The translations under genes and the position numbers were made by a program. From assembly GCA_965199665.1 (NCBI GenBank), contig OZ241208.1, positions 3,782,001 to 3,846,000 on the forward strand: a stretch of 64,000 nucleotides of DNA, read 5' to 3'. Below the pieces are notes generated by a model. That model saw only the letters and a program-made list of their open reading frames with translations, had not been told where the DNA came from and did not search any database. Below, piece after piece: positions 1-8,248 of the stretch (its first letter is position 1; every line of letters begins with the position of its first letter). This DNA is from JAVVHH01 sp965199665. GTDB lineage: Bacteria > Pseudomonadota > Alphaproteobacteria > Acetobacterales > Acetobacteraceae.

Positions 1-811
1 GGTCGGTGCTGAGCGCGGGGTCCGGGGCAGATAGGCGCACGAGGGCAGCATTGCCGTCCCCGGCGAAACACGGCAGCAGGCCGATGCCGAGGCCTGCCAG
101 GATCGCGGCCCTGATGCCGCTCACGGTATCGAACCGGCTGGCGATGCGGTCCGGCGGCAGGGTCCGTAACCGGATGGCGCCGGCCAGCCCGGCCATTGCG
201 TCGCCGAAGCCGACCCAGGGGCCGGCGCTCAACAAGGTCGCTGGGTCCTGCCCGTCCACGAGGGTGCGGGCGGCATAGGGGGCCCAGGCGATGCGGGCCA
301 CCTTGCGGCCCACCAGTGTGTCCGGCGGCGCGGCGGTCGCCCGGATCGCCACGTCCGCGTCGCGGCGGGACAGGTTGTGCGGCACGTTGCCCGTCACGAC
401 GTCCAGCCGGACGAGCGGGCACGCTGCCGTGAACGCGGCCAGCAGCGGCATCAGCAAGTCGCACAGCAGGGCGTCGCTGGTCGCGATCCGCACCTCGCCC
501 TCCGGCTCGGCGGTCTGCCCCGACAGGCGGAGCAGCGCGTCGCCGAGCTGTTCGGTGGTCCGGCCGGCCAGCGCCACCAGCTCCGACGCTGCCGCTGTGG
601 GGACGTAGCCCTGCGGCGTGCGCTCGAAGACCGGGGTGCCCAGCGCGGACTCCACCTGGCGGAGGCGACGGAACACGGTGGAATGGTCCAGCCCCAACCG
701 GGTCGCCGCGGCAGGCAGGGTCCGCGCCTCGGCGACGACGCCGAGAAGCTGAAGGTCGCCCCAGGGCAACGTCGTGCGGCTGGGACTGGCGCGTTTCGGC
801 AAGCGAGGCAT
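1..811 (-). CDS. LysR-type transcriptional regulator (3' end beyond window)
   Basis: Reads as a continuous frame on the minus strand from an ATG at 811 to the left edge with no stop, so the C-terminal end lies outside the window (about 270 residues visible). The N-terminal part shows a winged helix-turn-helix of the LysR type: a segment LPAAATRLGLDHSTVFRRLR at about residues 31-50, followed by a typical linker helix and an effector domain starting near residue 90 with the RIATSDALL strand. It is divergent from the dioxygenase operon beginning at 897, the classical arrangement for a LysR regulator of its neighbours. A perfect palindrome covers its start codon, which suggests autoregulation. 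The start was chosen because the frame begins MPRLPKR; an ATG five bases upstream is out of frame. Family assignment is confident; the inducer is unknown. Confidence 0.85.
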   Translation of the reverse strand, partial: MPRLPKRASPSRTTLPWGDLQLLGVVAEARTLPAAATRLGLDHSTVFRRLRQVESALGTPVFERTPQGYVPTAAASELVALAGRTTEQLGDALLRLSGQTAEPEGEVRIATSDALLCDLLMPLLAAFTAACPLVRLDVVTGNVPHNLSRRDADVAIRATAAPPDTLVGRKVARIAWAPYAARTLVDGQDPATLLSAGPWVGFGDAMAGLAGAIRLRTLPPDRIASRFDTVSGIRAAILAGLGIGLLPCFAGDGNAALVRLSAPDPALSTD

Positions 812-825
812 TGCATCCGTGCAAT
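810..825. promoter_or_regulatory. Palindromic operator ATTGC-N6-GCAAT in divergent promoter
   Basis: Positions 810-825 read ATTGCATCCGTGCAAT, a perfect palindrome with 6-bp arms. It contains the T-N11-A spacing of LysR-family boxes and overlaps the start codon of the LysR gene, 72 bp upstream of the dioxygenase start at 897. The same half-sites with the same 6-bp spacer recur at 3448-3463. Binding by the adjacent LysR protein is inferred. Confidence 0.6.
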
Positions 826-896
826 AGCATGGGGCGGACCGGCCGCCTATCTGTTGCGCTATCGACGGCTTACCGGCCGCCTGGGAGGCTCGCACC

Positions 897-1832
897 ATGA
901 ACAGCAACGGCATCCACCACGTCACTTTCATCGCCGGGTCGGCGCAGCGCAATCTCGACTTCTACACGCGCACGCTCGGGCTGCGGCTGGTCAAGAAGAC
1001 GGTCAATTTCGACGATCCCGGCGCCTACCACCTGTATTTCGGCGACGAGGCCGGCACGCCCGGCACCATCATGACGTCGTTCCCGTGGGAGAACGCGGCG
1101 CCTGGCCGCGGCGGCGTGGGCGAGCAGGAGGAGACGAGCTTCCGCGTGCCGCTCGCCGCGATCGGCGAGTGGACGACCCGGCTGCTGCCGTTCGGCGTCG
1201 AGCGCATCGAGCGCTTCGGCGAGACGGTGCTGACTCTGCGCGACCCGGACGGGCTGCGCGTGGCGTTGGTCGGCGTCCCGGGGCTCGAGACCGAGCCCGG
1301 CTGGACCGGCACCGTGCCGGCCACCATGGCGATCCGCGGCTTCCACGGCGTGCGGCTGATGCTCGACTCGGTCGCGGCGACCGGGCGGGTGCTGACGGAC
1401 GTGTTCGGCTTCGAGCGCGAGACGACGGAGGGAACCGCCACACGCTTCCGCGTGCCGGGCGCCGCGATCGGCGGCGTCGTCGACCTGGTGGAGGCCGGCG
1501 GCTTCCTGCCGGCGCGGATGGGGCGCGGCTCGGTGCATCATCTCGCCTTCCGCGCCGCCGACGATGCCGCTCAGGCGGCGATGGTGGCCAAGCTGGCCAG
1601 CGATCACGGCCTGCACACGACCGAGCAGAAGGATCGGGACTATTTCCGCTCCGTTTATTTCCGCTCGCCCGGCGGCGTGCTGTTCGAGATCGCCACCGAC
1701 GTGCCCGGCTTCGCGGTCGACGAAGCGCCGGACGCGCTCGGGACCGCGCTGAAGCTGCCCGCCTTCCTGCGCCCGCACCGCGCCCAGATCGAGGCCGCGT
1801 TGCCGACGCTCGCCGTGTCCGAACTCGCCTAG
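897..1832 (+). CDS. VOC-superfamily ring-cleaving dioxygenase (MhqO-like)
   Basis: A 311-residue protein with two tandem glyoxalase/VOC modules, the layout of MhqO/PcpA-like Fe(II) ring-cleaving dioxygenases, which open hydroquinone-type rings. Candidate metal ligands visible are His8 (IHHVTF), His214/215 (VHHLAF) and Glu264 (VLFEIATD), the expected His-His-Glu set. The start is ATG at 897 with GGGAGG about 8 bp upstream. It is the first gene of an operon with a carboxylesterase-like hydrolase 9 bp downstream and a pirin, divergent from a LysR regulator. In Bacillus, mhqO sits beside the hydrolase mhqD and serves quinone detoxification; a similar role is inferred here. It could instead act on another catechol or hydroquinone. 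Confidence 0.82.
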   Translation: MNSNGIHHVTFIAGSAQRNLDFYTRTLGLRLVKKTVNFDDPGAYHLYFGDEAGTPGTIMTSFPWENAAPGRGGVGEQEETSFRVPLAAIGEWTTRLLPFGVERIERFGETVLTLRDPDGLRVALVGVPGLETEPGWTGTVPATMAIRGFHGVRLMLDSVAATGRVLTDVFGFERETTEGTATRFRVPGAAIGGVVDLVEAGGFLPARMGRGSVHHLAFRAADDAAQAAMVAKLASDHGLHTTEQKDRDYFRSVYFRSPGGVLFEIATDVPGFAVDEAPDALGTALKLPAFLRPHRAQIEAALPTLAVSELA

Positions 1833-1841
1833 GAGGTCTCG

Positions 1842-2471
1842 ATGTCCGATGTGATCGACCTGCCGCTCCGCCACCGCTTCGTCTCCGCGACAGCTGACGG
1901 TGCCGCACCGCTCCTGCTGCTGCACGGCACCGGTGGCAGCGAGGACGACCTGCTGCCGCTGGGACGGACGCTGTCCCCAGGGGCGGCGCTACTCTCCCCT
2001 CGCGGCGCGGTGAGCGAGCACGGGATGCCGCGCTTCTTCCGCCGCCTGGCCGAAGGCGTGTTCGACGAGGACGATCTGCGCCGCCGCACCGCCGACCTCG
2101 CGCGCTTCGTGGCCGGGGCCCGGGCGGCTTACGGGCTGGCGGCGCCGGTTGCGGTCGGGTTTTCCAACGGTGCCAACATCGCTGCCGCCTTGCTCCTGCT
2201 ACATCCCGCCGTGCTGGCGGGCGCGGTGCTGCTGCGGGCGATGGTGCCGCTGACGACGCCGCCGGCGACGGTGGGGCCGGCCACGCCCGTGCTGATCCTG
2301 TCCGGAATGGCGGATCCGATCGTGAGGCTGGAGAATAGCGCGCGCCTCGAGGCCGACCTGGCGCAAGCCGGCGCGCGCGTCACCCGCCGGGTCATGCCGG
2401 GCGGCCACGAACTGACCCAAGCCGATCTGTCCGCCGCGGCGGATTGGCTGCAAACGGAGCACATGCGATGA
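1842..2471 (+). CDS. Alpha/beta hydrolase, phospholipase/carboxylesterase family (MhqD-like)
   Basis: A 209-residue cytoplasmic alpha/beta hydrolase. The oxyanion-loop motif HGTGG is at residues 29-33, the nucleophile elbow GFSNG places Ser108, Asp158 follows the LILSGMAD strand, and His189 sits in GGHELT, giving a complete catalytic triad. Length and motifs fit the phospholipase/carboxylesterase family (COG0400) that includes Bacillus MhqD. It starts 9 bp after the dioxygenase stop with GGAGG just upstream. Its stop overlaps the pirin start (ATGA), indicating translational coupling. Together with the upstream dioxygenase this suggests hydrolysis of ring-cleavage products or esters during quinone detoxification; the substrate is not evident from sequence. 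Confidence 0.82.
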   Translation: MSDVIDLPLRHRFVSATADGAAPLLLLHGTGGSEDDLLPLGRTLSPGAALLSPRGAVSEHGMPRFFRRLAEGVFDEDDLRRRTADLARFVAGARAAYGLAAPVAVGFSNGANIAAALLLLHPAVLAGAVLLRAMVPLTTPPATVGPATPVLILSGMADPIVRLENSARLEADLAQAGARVTRRVMPGGHELTQADLSAAADWLQTEHMR

Positions 2472-3430
2472 GCGTCGAAGCCTGCCCCACCGACCTGATG
2501 CCCGCCCTGGTCGATGACGTCATCGTGCCGCGGGCGCACGATATCGGCGGCTTCGAGGTGCGCCGCGCGCTGCCGGCCACGCAGAAGCAGATGGTCGGCC
2601 CCTTCATCTTCTTCGACCAGATGGGGCCGGGCGAGTTCCTTACCGGGCGCGGGCTCGACGTGCGGCCGCATCCGCATATCGGCTTGTCCACCGTGACCTA
2701 CCTGTTCGACGGTGCCATCCAGCATCGCGACAGCCTCGGCACCGACCTGCCGATCCGGCCCGGCGACGTCAACTGGATGACGGCCGGGCGCGGCATCACC
2801 CATTCCGAGCGCACGCCCGGCACCGACCGCAGCCACGACAACCGGCTGTTCGGCATCCAGTCCTGGCTGGCACTGCCGAAGGCGAACGAGGAAACCGCGC
2901 CCGACTTCGCCCATCATCCGGGCGATACGCTGCCGTTGGTCGAGGATGGCGGGATGCGCCTGCGCCTGATCGCCGGCGGTGGCTGGGGCCTGCGCTCGCC
3001 CGTCCGCACGCCGTCCGAGCTGTTCTACGCCGACGCCATCCTCCAGCCCGGCGCGCCGATGCCGTTGCCGGACGGGCACGAGGAGCGCGGCGCCTACGTG
3101 GTGACCGGCAGTGTGACGGTGGCCGGCACCGACTACGAGGCGGGCCGGATGCTGCTGTTCCGCGCCGGGGACGGCATGTCGCTCCGCGCCGGCCCGGCCG
3201 GCGCGCGGCTGCTGCTCCTCGGCGGGGCGGTGATGGACGGGCCGCGCTACCTGTTCTGGAACTTCGTCTCCTCCTCGCGCGAGCGGATCGAGCAGGCAAA
3301 AGCCGACTGGAAGGCCGGCCGGTTCGATACGGTGCCGGGCGACGATCGCGAGTTCATCCCGCTGCCGGAGCTGAAGGTGGCCGCCGCCCCGGCGGTGCAG
3401 GCCCCCGCCGCGGGCGCGCCGACGAGCTGA
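2468..3430 (+). CDS. Pirin family protein
   Basis: A 320-residue bicupin of the pirin family. The signature RPHPHIGLSTVTYLF occupies about residues 66-80, supplying iron ligands His68 and His70, and WMTAGRGITHSE supplies His112 and Glu114, so the N-terminal cupin metal site is complete. Some bacterial pirins (YhhW-type) are quercetin 2,3-dioxygenases; others are regulatory or redox sensors. The ATG at 2468 overlaps the preceding TGA (ATGA); an upstream in-frame ATG at 2444 lies inside the hydrolase gene and is less likely. Being last in the dioxygenase-hydrolase operon suggests action on aromatic or quinone compounds. The C-terminus after the second cupin is Ala/Pro-rich. Confidence 0.88.
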   Translation: MSVEACPTDLMPALVDDVIVPRAHDIGGFEVRRALPATQKQMVGPFIFFDQMGPGEFLTGRGLDVRPHPHIGLSTVTYLFDGAIQHRDSLGTDLPIRPGDVNWMTAGRGITHSERTPGTDRSHDNRLFGIQSWLALPKANEETAPDFAHHPGDTLPLVEDGGMRLRLIAGGGWGLRSPVRTPSELFYADAILQPGAPMPLPDGHEERGAYVVTGSVTVAGTDYEAGRMLLFRAGDGMSLRAGPAGARLLLLGGAVMDGPRYLFWNFVSSSRERIEQAKADWKAGRFDTVPGDDREFIPLPELKVAAAPAVQAPAAGAPTS

Positions 3431-3441
3431 GCCGCCCGATC

Positions 3442-3469
3442 GCCGGCATTGCGATTCCGCAATGTCGGC
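3442..3469. promoter_or_regulatory. Second ATTGC-N6-GCAAT palindrome, upstream of hydrolase gene
   Basis: The arms GCCGGCATTGC (3442-3452) and GCAATGTCGGC (3459-3469) form an 11-bp inverted repeat with one mismatch and a 6-bp spacer. Its core, ATTGC-N6-GCAAT at 3448-3463, is identical in half-site and spacing to the palindrome at 810-825. No T-tract follows, so an operator is favoured over a terminator, although it lies just after the pirin stop and could also form a hairpin in RNA. Confidence 0.55.
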
Positions 3470-3544
3470 ATGGCAAATCGGCGCATTCCGCCCGGATCGT
3501 TGCAATGCTCAACTCGTCACGTCGCAGCAACGAGAGGTTGGACC

Positions 3545-4366
3545 ATGGCATTGTTCACCACCAAGGACGGCACGGAACTCTTCTTCAAGGATTGGGGCTC
3601 CGGGCGCCCGGTCGTGTTCAGCCATGGCTGGTTGCTGAACGCGGATGCGTGGGAAAGCCAGATGCGGCATCTGGCGAGCAACGGCTTCCGCACGATCGCC
3701 CATGACCGGCGCGGCCATGGCCGGTCGACCCAGACCTTCGGCGGCAACGACATGCACACCTATGCCGACGACCTGGTGCAGCTGATCGAGCATCTTGACC
3801 TGCGCGACGCCGTGCTGGTGGGCCACTCCACCGGCGGCGGCGAGGCCGCCTTGGTCGCCGCGCGACTGGGTACGGCGCGGGTGCGCGGCGCCGTCCTGGT
3901 CAGCGCCGTGGCGCCGATGATGGTGCAGGGGCCGGACAACCCGGATGGCGTGCCGCTCGCCGTGCTCGACGGCCTGCGGGCCGGCCTGCTCCGAGACCGG
4001 TCGCAGCTGTTCCAGGATTTCGCACCGACCTTCTACGGGGCGGACCTGCCGGGCGCATCGGTCAGCCAGGGGATGAAGGACACGTTCTGGGCGCAAGGCA
4101 TGATGGCCGGCCTCCCCGCCGTGTACGACTGCGTGGCGGCCTTTTCCGAAACCGACTTTGCCCCGGCGCTGCGGCAGCTCGAGATGCCGGTGCTGGTGAT
4201 CCACGGCGACGCCGATCAGGTCGTCCCGTTCGCGGCCACCGGCAAGCGCTCCGCTACCATCGCTCCGCACGCGACGCTGAAGGTCTATCCCGGTGCGCCC
4301 CACGCCGTGCCGGACATCTGCCGCGACCGGCTCAACGCCGACCTGCTGGCGTTCGTCCGGGCCTGA
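3545..4366 (+). CDS. Alpha/beta hydrolase, non-heme chloroperoxidase-like
   Basis: A 273-residue alpha/beta hydrolase of the cofactor-free haloperoxidase/arylesterase group. The motif GHSTGG sets Ser95, GDADQVVP gives Asp224, and GAPHAV gives His253. The opening MALFTTKDGTELFFKDWG is typical of this family. The start at 3545 is supported by GAGAGG 6-7 bp upstream; the frame continues further upstream but that part does not match the family. It stands alone, 114 bp after the pirin gene, and that gap holds a copy of the LysR-operon palindrome, so co-regulation is inferred. Probable activity is esterase or peracid-forming hydrolase; the natural substrate is unknown. Confidence 0.85.
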   Translation: MALFTTKDGTELFFKDWGSGRPVVFSHGWLLNADAWESQMRHLASNGFRTIAHDRRGHGRSTQTFGGNDMHTYADDLVQLIEHLDLRDAVLVGHSTGGGEAALVAARLGTARVRGAVLVSAVAPMMVQGPDNPDGVPLAVLDGLRAGLLRDRSQLFQDFAPTFYGADLPGASVSQGMKDTFWAQGMMAGLPAVYDCVAAFSETDFAPALRQLEMPVLVIHGDADQVVPFAATGKRSATIAPHATLKVYPGAPHAVPDICRDRLNADLLAFVRA

Positions 4367-4416
4367 GCGGCGCCCGGCACGGGCCTGATCTCGGCCGGGC
4401 TGCTCGCCCGGCCGGT

Positions 4417-4923
4417 TCAGGCCGCCCGGGCAGCCCGGCGCCTGCGGAACACCGCCACCAGCGGCAGCGTCACGAAGCCGAGCATGAGCACGGCGCCGAC
4501 CAGGAAGGTCAGCGTACGGTTCCACAACCGGTCCAGCGCCAGGTCGGTGGTGACCAGTTCCGGATGCGCCGGATCGGCCATCGCTCGGGCGCTGTAGTCG
4601 CCGAAATGCACGTCGGCGAACGCGTAGTTCACCGAGCGGGTGATGGTGCCGGAAGGGGTGCGGTTCGACAGGGTCAGGTCGCAGATCGACAGGACCAGCT
4701 TGGTGGAGCAGGAGCCCTTGACGATGTGCCCGTCCTCCGCCGGTTCCGCCGTGGCACGGATCTGCCAGTCGCTCAGCAAAGGCGGCGCGGTGAAGACGAA
4801 CATGGCGACCAGAAAGCCGGCGAACATCAGCACGCCGAGCGTCGCCCAGATGCGTTGCCGCAGGCCGCCGCCGCGGGGTGGCAGGCGCGTCAGGGGTGGC
4901 GCGGGGTCGGGTTGCGTTGGCAT
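4417..4923 (-). CDS. Two-TM membrane protein with extracytoplasmic domain, function unknown
   Basis: A 168-residue protein with a Pro-rich N-terminus, a transmembrane segment at about residues 22-45, an exported middle domain with two cysteines (CSTK and ICDL), and a second transmembrane segment near residues 138-160 ending in an Arg-rich tail. This TM-ectodomain-TM plan resembles DUF3592-type proteins, but the family is not certain. The start at 4923 is the first in-frame ATG after the stop of the upstream M48 peptidase gene (4928), with AGGA 11 bp upstream; earlier ATGs lie inside that gene. It is probably co-transcribed with the peptidase and may be its partner. No homologue was recognised with confidence. 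Confidence 0.6.
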   Translation of the reverse strand: MPTQPDPAPPLTRLPPRGGGLRQRIWATLGVLMFAGFLVAMFVFTAPPLLSDWQIRATAEPAEDGHIVKGSCSTKLVLSICDLTLSNRTPSGTITRSVNYAFADVHFGDYSARAMADPAHPELVTTDLALDRLWNRTLTFLVGAVLMLGFVTLPLVAVFRRRRAARAA

Positions 4924-4927
4924 CGGG

Positions 4928-7117
4928 TCAGTCCTCGTGGGGAGAATGGACGGTTTCGGCCGCGAGTTCGCGGCGGGCGAAATCGGCCGCACGGTAGCGG
5001 CCGAGCAGGTCGGCATACGCTTGCGCCGTCATGCGGCGCGGCAGTCCCGACTTGAAGGTGATGATGCGCTGACGGGGATCGAGCGTGATCCGGCGCGCGC
5101 CGGGCCGACGGGCCGGGAACGGCGCTTCGGGCGACAGGAGCAGCCGCGTGCTGACCCGGCCGCGGTCGAGCACGATGTCCAGATCGAGGAGGTGCGGCCA
5201 GGCGATCGGGCGGTCCAGGCCCGGCAAGCTCATGGCGTCGGGCCGCAACAACAGGAATGGCTGTCCGCGGCGGCGCCACATGACCAGGCCCCATCCGGCG
5301 AAGCCCAACCCGGGCAGGAGGGCCAAGCCGCCGACGAGCCGGCTTTCCGATGCGCTCAGCCCCGGCATCCCGACCGCGAGCAGGACGAGGCCGATCAGCA
5401 CGAACACGATCGCCGCGCCGCCGACGAACAGGGCGGCCGCGCGCAGGTTCTCCTGCAACGGCTGCTCCTCCGGGTCCACCGCCGAGGCGGCCTCCTGCAG
5501 GACTTGGCGCATCGCCAAAGCCCGGCCTCGGGCCAGCTCCAGGAAATCCGCCGTGGCGGTACGGCACAGGGCGCCGGGATCGGCAAACAGCGTCGATAGC
5601 AGCGTCGGTGCGTCCGGCCGGGGCGGCAGGGTGGCGTCGGTCAGCATGACCGCATCGGGCGCCCGGCCCAGGGCGACCAGGCGGAGCTGCGTGGGAGGGT
5701 GGGTGTCGGTCGGATGGGGCTGCCGTCGTTCGAGCAGCGGGGCCGGGTCGGCGAGGCCCTGGGCGGTCGCGTGGCGCAGCGTCGCCGCCACCAGATCGTC
5801 CGGGGCCGTTTCCGGCGCCCGAAAGGCGGCGTCCAACGTTTCGTCGATCCGGGCGTCGGCGGTTGCCGTGCGCAACAAGGCGCGCGCCGCCGCGTCCGCC
5901 GTGGTGACGGCCGCGCCCGCCGCGTCGGCGGCGAACTCGCGCAACCGGCTCCAATGCATCACGGCGCGATGGAAGCGCTCCATGGCGAAGATACCGAGCC
6001 GCAGGGAAGGCCGGGTCAGGAGGGAAAGGGAGCCGGCGCTGGTCGTCCCGGCCGCGATCACGGCGTCGAGCGAGCGCTCCACCCCGGCGTAGATCGGCAG
6101 GAATTGGAGGCTGTATTCGGTGTCGGACCCCGAGAAATGCGCCAGTTCATGGCCGATGATGGCGGCCAGCTCGTCGGCCCGCAGCAGGGGCAGGTACGGC
6201 AGCGGCACGTAGAGCGTGCGTCCCGCGAGCGGGATATCGCCGGGCTGCAGCAGCTTGGGCCCGGAGGAGACGAAGAACCCGCCCGTGAGACCGACCACGA
6301 CGGCGTCGGGCTTCAACGCGCCCAGCCTCCCGGCCAGGTCGTCCAGCAAGCGCCACAAGCCCGGCGCCTCCGCCGCCGAGACGGCGCGGCCCCGAACCAC
6401 GATCGGGTCGGGCGTGAACATCGCCACGGTGCGCCGCAGCTGCCGCACGGCCTTGAAGCCGGTCCACAGGCTGGCGCCGATCAGCACAACGGCGATGGTC
6501 AGCACCTTGAGGCTGCCGGCGGAGAAATCCCCGACCTCGAGGATGGCCATCGCCTCGAACGCCACCACCGTCACCGAACAGATGGCCAGCAGCACCACCT
6601 GCAGCCCGAGCACGGGCGGCAGCACGCGGTGCAGCACGGAGAACCCCCGCACCAGCGCGTCCCGCGAGGCGCGGCCGGCGCCGGCGAGGCTGGCCGCCGC
6701 CGCCAGGACCACCACCGAAAGAAGGGCGATCACCCCGGCGCACCCGATCGTCACCGGCGGCAGCACGCGCCGCCAGCGCTCGATCGCGAGCGCGGTGCCG
6801 GCATCGTCGAGGGCCTCGCGCGCTTTTTCGACCGCGTAGGGACCACCGTAGAGCTGGCCGTTGCGGCGGAACTCGGCCTCCATCTGCCGGCGCGGATTGG
6901 CCGCGATCCATGCGTCCAACCGTTGCACCGTTTGGCTGAGATAGCCGCGCTGGATCTCCAGATCCCAACGGTCGGTGTCGCCGCGCTGCATTTCCCACCA
7001 ACCGATGGCCACGATCAGCAGCGGAACGACGACGGTGGTCAGGACGATGCCGATCGTGGCCCGGGTCGGGCGGGTGTCCCGGTCTCCCGTGAGCCCGATG
7101 GTTTGCTGCGACGTCAT
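4928..7117 (-). CDS. Polytopic M48-family metallopeptidase, copy 1
   Basis: A 729-residue membrane metallopeptidase. Transmembrane segments are visible near residues 20-42, 121-147, 165-187 and 203-222. The zinc motif HELAH is at His323-Glu324-His327 and a downstream REFAAD supplies the expected third ligand glutamate. Two more hydrophobic segments and a soluble C-terminal domain follow. M48 peptidases such as HtpX cleave damaged membrane or envelope proteins. This protein is much longer than HtpX (about 290 residues) and shares architecture and motif context (HELAHFSG) with the 674-residue protein at 15452-17476, so the two are paralogues. The start is ATG 7117; upstream frame sequence is not peptidase-like. 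It precedes a small membrane protein gene by 4 bp. Confidence 0.85.
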   Translation of the reverse strand: MTSQQTIGLTGDRDTRPTRATIGIVLTTVVVPLLIVAIGWWEMQRGDTDRWDLEIQRGYLSQTVQRLDAWIAANPRRQMEAEFRRNGQLYGGPYAVEKAREALDDAGTALAIERWRRVLPPVTIGCAGVIALLSVVVLAAAASLAGAGRASRDALVRGFSVLHRVLPPVLGLQVVLLAICSVTVVAFEAMAILEVGDFSAGSLKVLTIAVVLIGASLWTGFKAVRQLRRTVAMFTPDPIVVRGRAVSAAEAPGLWRLLDDLAGRLGALKPDAVVVGLTGGFFVSSGPKLLQPGDIPLAGRTLYVPLPYLPLLRADELAAIIGHELAHFSGSDTEYSLQFLPIYAGVERSLDAVIAAGTTSAGSLSLLTRPSLRLGIFAMERFHRAVMHWSRLREFAADAAGAAVTTADAAARALLRTATADARIDETLDAAFRAPETAPDDLVAATLRHATAQGLADPAPLLERRQPHPTDTHPPTQLRLVALGRAPDAVMLTDATLPPRPDAPTLLSTLFADPGALCRTATADFLELARGRALAMRQVLQEAASAVDPEEQPLQENLRAAALFVGGAAIVFVLIGLVLLAVGMPGLSASESRLVGGLALLPGLGFAGWGLVMWRRRGQPFLLLRPDAMSLPGLDRPIAWPHLLDLDIVLDRGRVSTRLLLSPEAPFPARRPGARRITLDPRQRIITFKSGLPRRMTAQAYADLLGRYRAADFARRELAAETVHSPHED

Positions 7118-7197
7118 TTCCGGCGGATGATTTCCCAGCGGGGTTCGTTGCGCAACCCGCGATGGGGACGGACGACGTCGAACGGAGGGAGATCGCA

Positions 7198-7779
7198 GTG
7201 GCTCGACCAGATAGTCGTCCGCCTCGACCGCGGCGGCCCGCCAGGCGGTGGGCGCTGCTGCTGGCGTGCCTGCTTCCCGCGCTCCCGGCCCGGGCACAAA
7301 TCGCGGCGTCGGAGGCGCAAGCGGTCTTCGCGCCGCTGTGGGACGAGCTGCCGCAGCAGGCAGGATGGCAGCTGCAGGTGTCGCCGCCACTGCCGGGCGC
7401 GTGGCCGCAACCCGCCGGCGGCACGGTGGAGCGCTACGCCCTCGCCCTGCGGCTGACCCCGAACATCGCGGACGGCGCGGAGGTGGCCGCGCCCTGGGCC
7501 AAGAGCACGGTCGACGCGACGGGCCGGGTCGGGGTGGAACGGTTGTCGCCCCGCTTGCGGCCGCTGGGGGTCCAGGGCGTGCGACCGCTCCGCAGCGAAG
7601 AAATCGTGCTGATCGACCGCGAGCAGGAGGTGGCACACCTGCTCCTCGCCGGGGGCGCAGCGGCGACGAACGGCCTCGTCCGCGACTTCACCTGCGGCTG
7701 GATCGCGCGCCAGGGCGTCGCCGCCGCCGCGATCATGCCGCTTCATCCCGGCTTCACCCGATGGCTGGCCTGCCCGTGA
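7198..7779 (+). CDS. Secreted protein of unknown function
   Basis: A 193-residue protein with an N-terminal signal sequence (Arg-rich, then WALLLACLLPALPARAQ) and a mature domain of about 160 residues with one cysteine near the C-terminus. The start is GTG at 7198, preceded by GGAGGG 8 bp upstream; an in-frame ATG at 7162 lacks such a site. It is divergent from the M48 peptidase gene with about 80 bp between them, so the two may share a promoter region. No family was recognised. Export to the periplasm is inferred from the signal peptide, placing it in the same compartment as the peptidase's outer loops. Confidence 0.6.
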   Translation: MARPDSRPPRPRRPARRWALLLACLLPALPARAQIAASEAQAVFAPLWDELPQQAGWQLQVSPPLPGAWPQPAGGTVERYALALRLTPNIADGAEVAAPWAKSTVDATGRVGVERLSPRLRPLGVQGVRPLRSEEIVLIDREQEVAHLLLAGGAAATNGLVRDFTCGWIARQGVAAAAIMPLHPGFTRWLACP

Positions 7780-7792
7780 GCCGGCGCCCAGC

Positions 7793-8197
7793 CTAGCGAA
7801 ACATGTCGTCGGTCGGCACGAGGCCGAGCAACGCGCGCCAGCGCCAGATCCGTTCGTCCATCCAGCGATCGACCGGCCCGGCGGCGGGTGCCAGCGCGAA
7901 TTCCGCCACCAGCATCAGCACGACCCGGTCGGGCTCCCACAGCGTGTCCTGCCCGGAAGCCGCTCCATAGAGCTGCACCATGCTGAGATCGACGACGCCG
8001 CGGATGCCGCCTCGGTCGTCCCGCAACACGATCCAGCCCGGCGCATCGCCACTGCCGCCGGGCATGGCGAACCACGTCGGGCGGCGGCACAGGGTCAGCT
8101 CCCAGGCGCCATCCGGGCTCGCCTCGCGGATCATCGGGTCGGGGCAGCCCAGCCGCCCTTCCGGCAGCAGCGCGAAGACGAGCGCGGCCGCCGGCAA
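7793..8197 (-). CDS. Short exported or membrane-anchored protein, unknown
   Basis: About 134 residues from a TTG at 8197. The frame stays open upstream to the stop of the preceding gene, and those codons (RRGRALWLG) would complete a signal or anchor sequence, so the true start may be a CTG at 8233. The hydrophobic stretch ending LLPEGRLGC is followed by a compact domain rich in Trp and Asp (for example DGAWELTL and MDERIWRWRALLG). It shares its frame with the DUF2059 gene immediately upstream and is probably in that operon. No recognised family. Codon use looks normal for the replicon. The start is uncertain and the function unknown. Confidence 0.5.
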   Translation of the reverse strand: MPAAALVFALLPEGRLGCPDPMIREASPDGAWELTLCRRPTWFAMPGGSGDAPGWIVLRDDRGGIRGVVDLSMVQLYGAASGQDTLWEPDRVVLMLVAEFALAPAAGPVDRWMDERIWRWRALLGLVPTDDMFR

Positions 8198-8248
8198 CAG
8201 CCCCAGCCAAAGGGCGCGGCCCCTGCGGGACAGGGTTGGGAGGCGCGG

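Noticed and set aside
3442..3469. Rho-independent terminator after the pirin gene
   Set aside because: The palindrome has no T-tract and matches the divergent-promoter palindrome exactly in its core, so an operator is favoured.
4924..5016. N-terminal extension of the protein at 4417-4923
   Set aside because: It lies inside the M48 peptidase gene on the same strand and has no membrane or signal character; ATG 4923 fits better.
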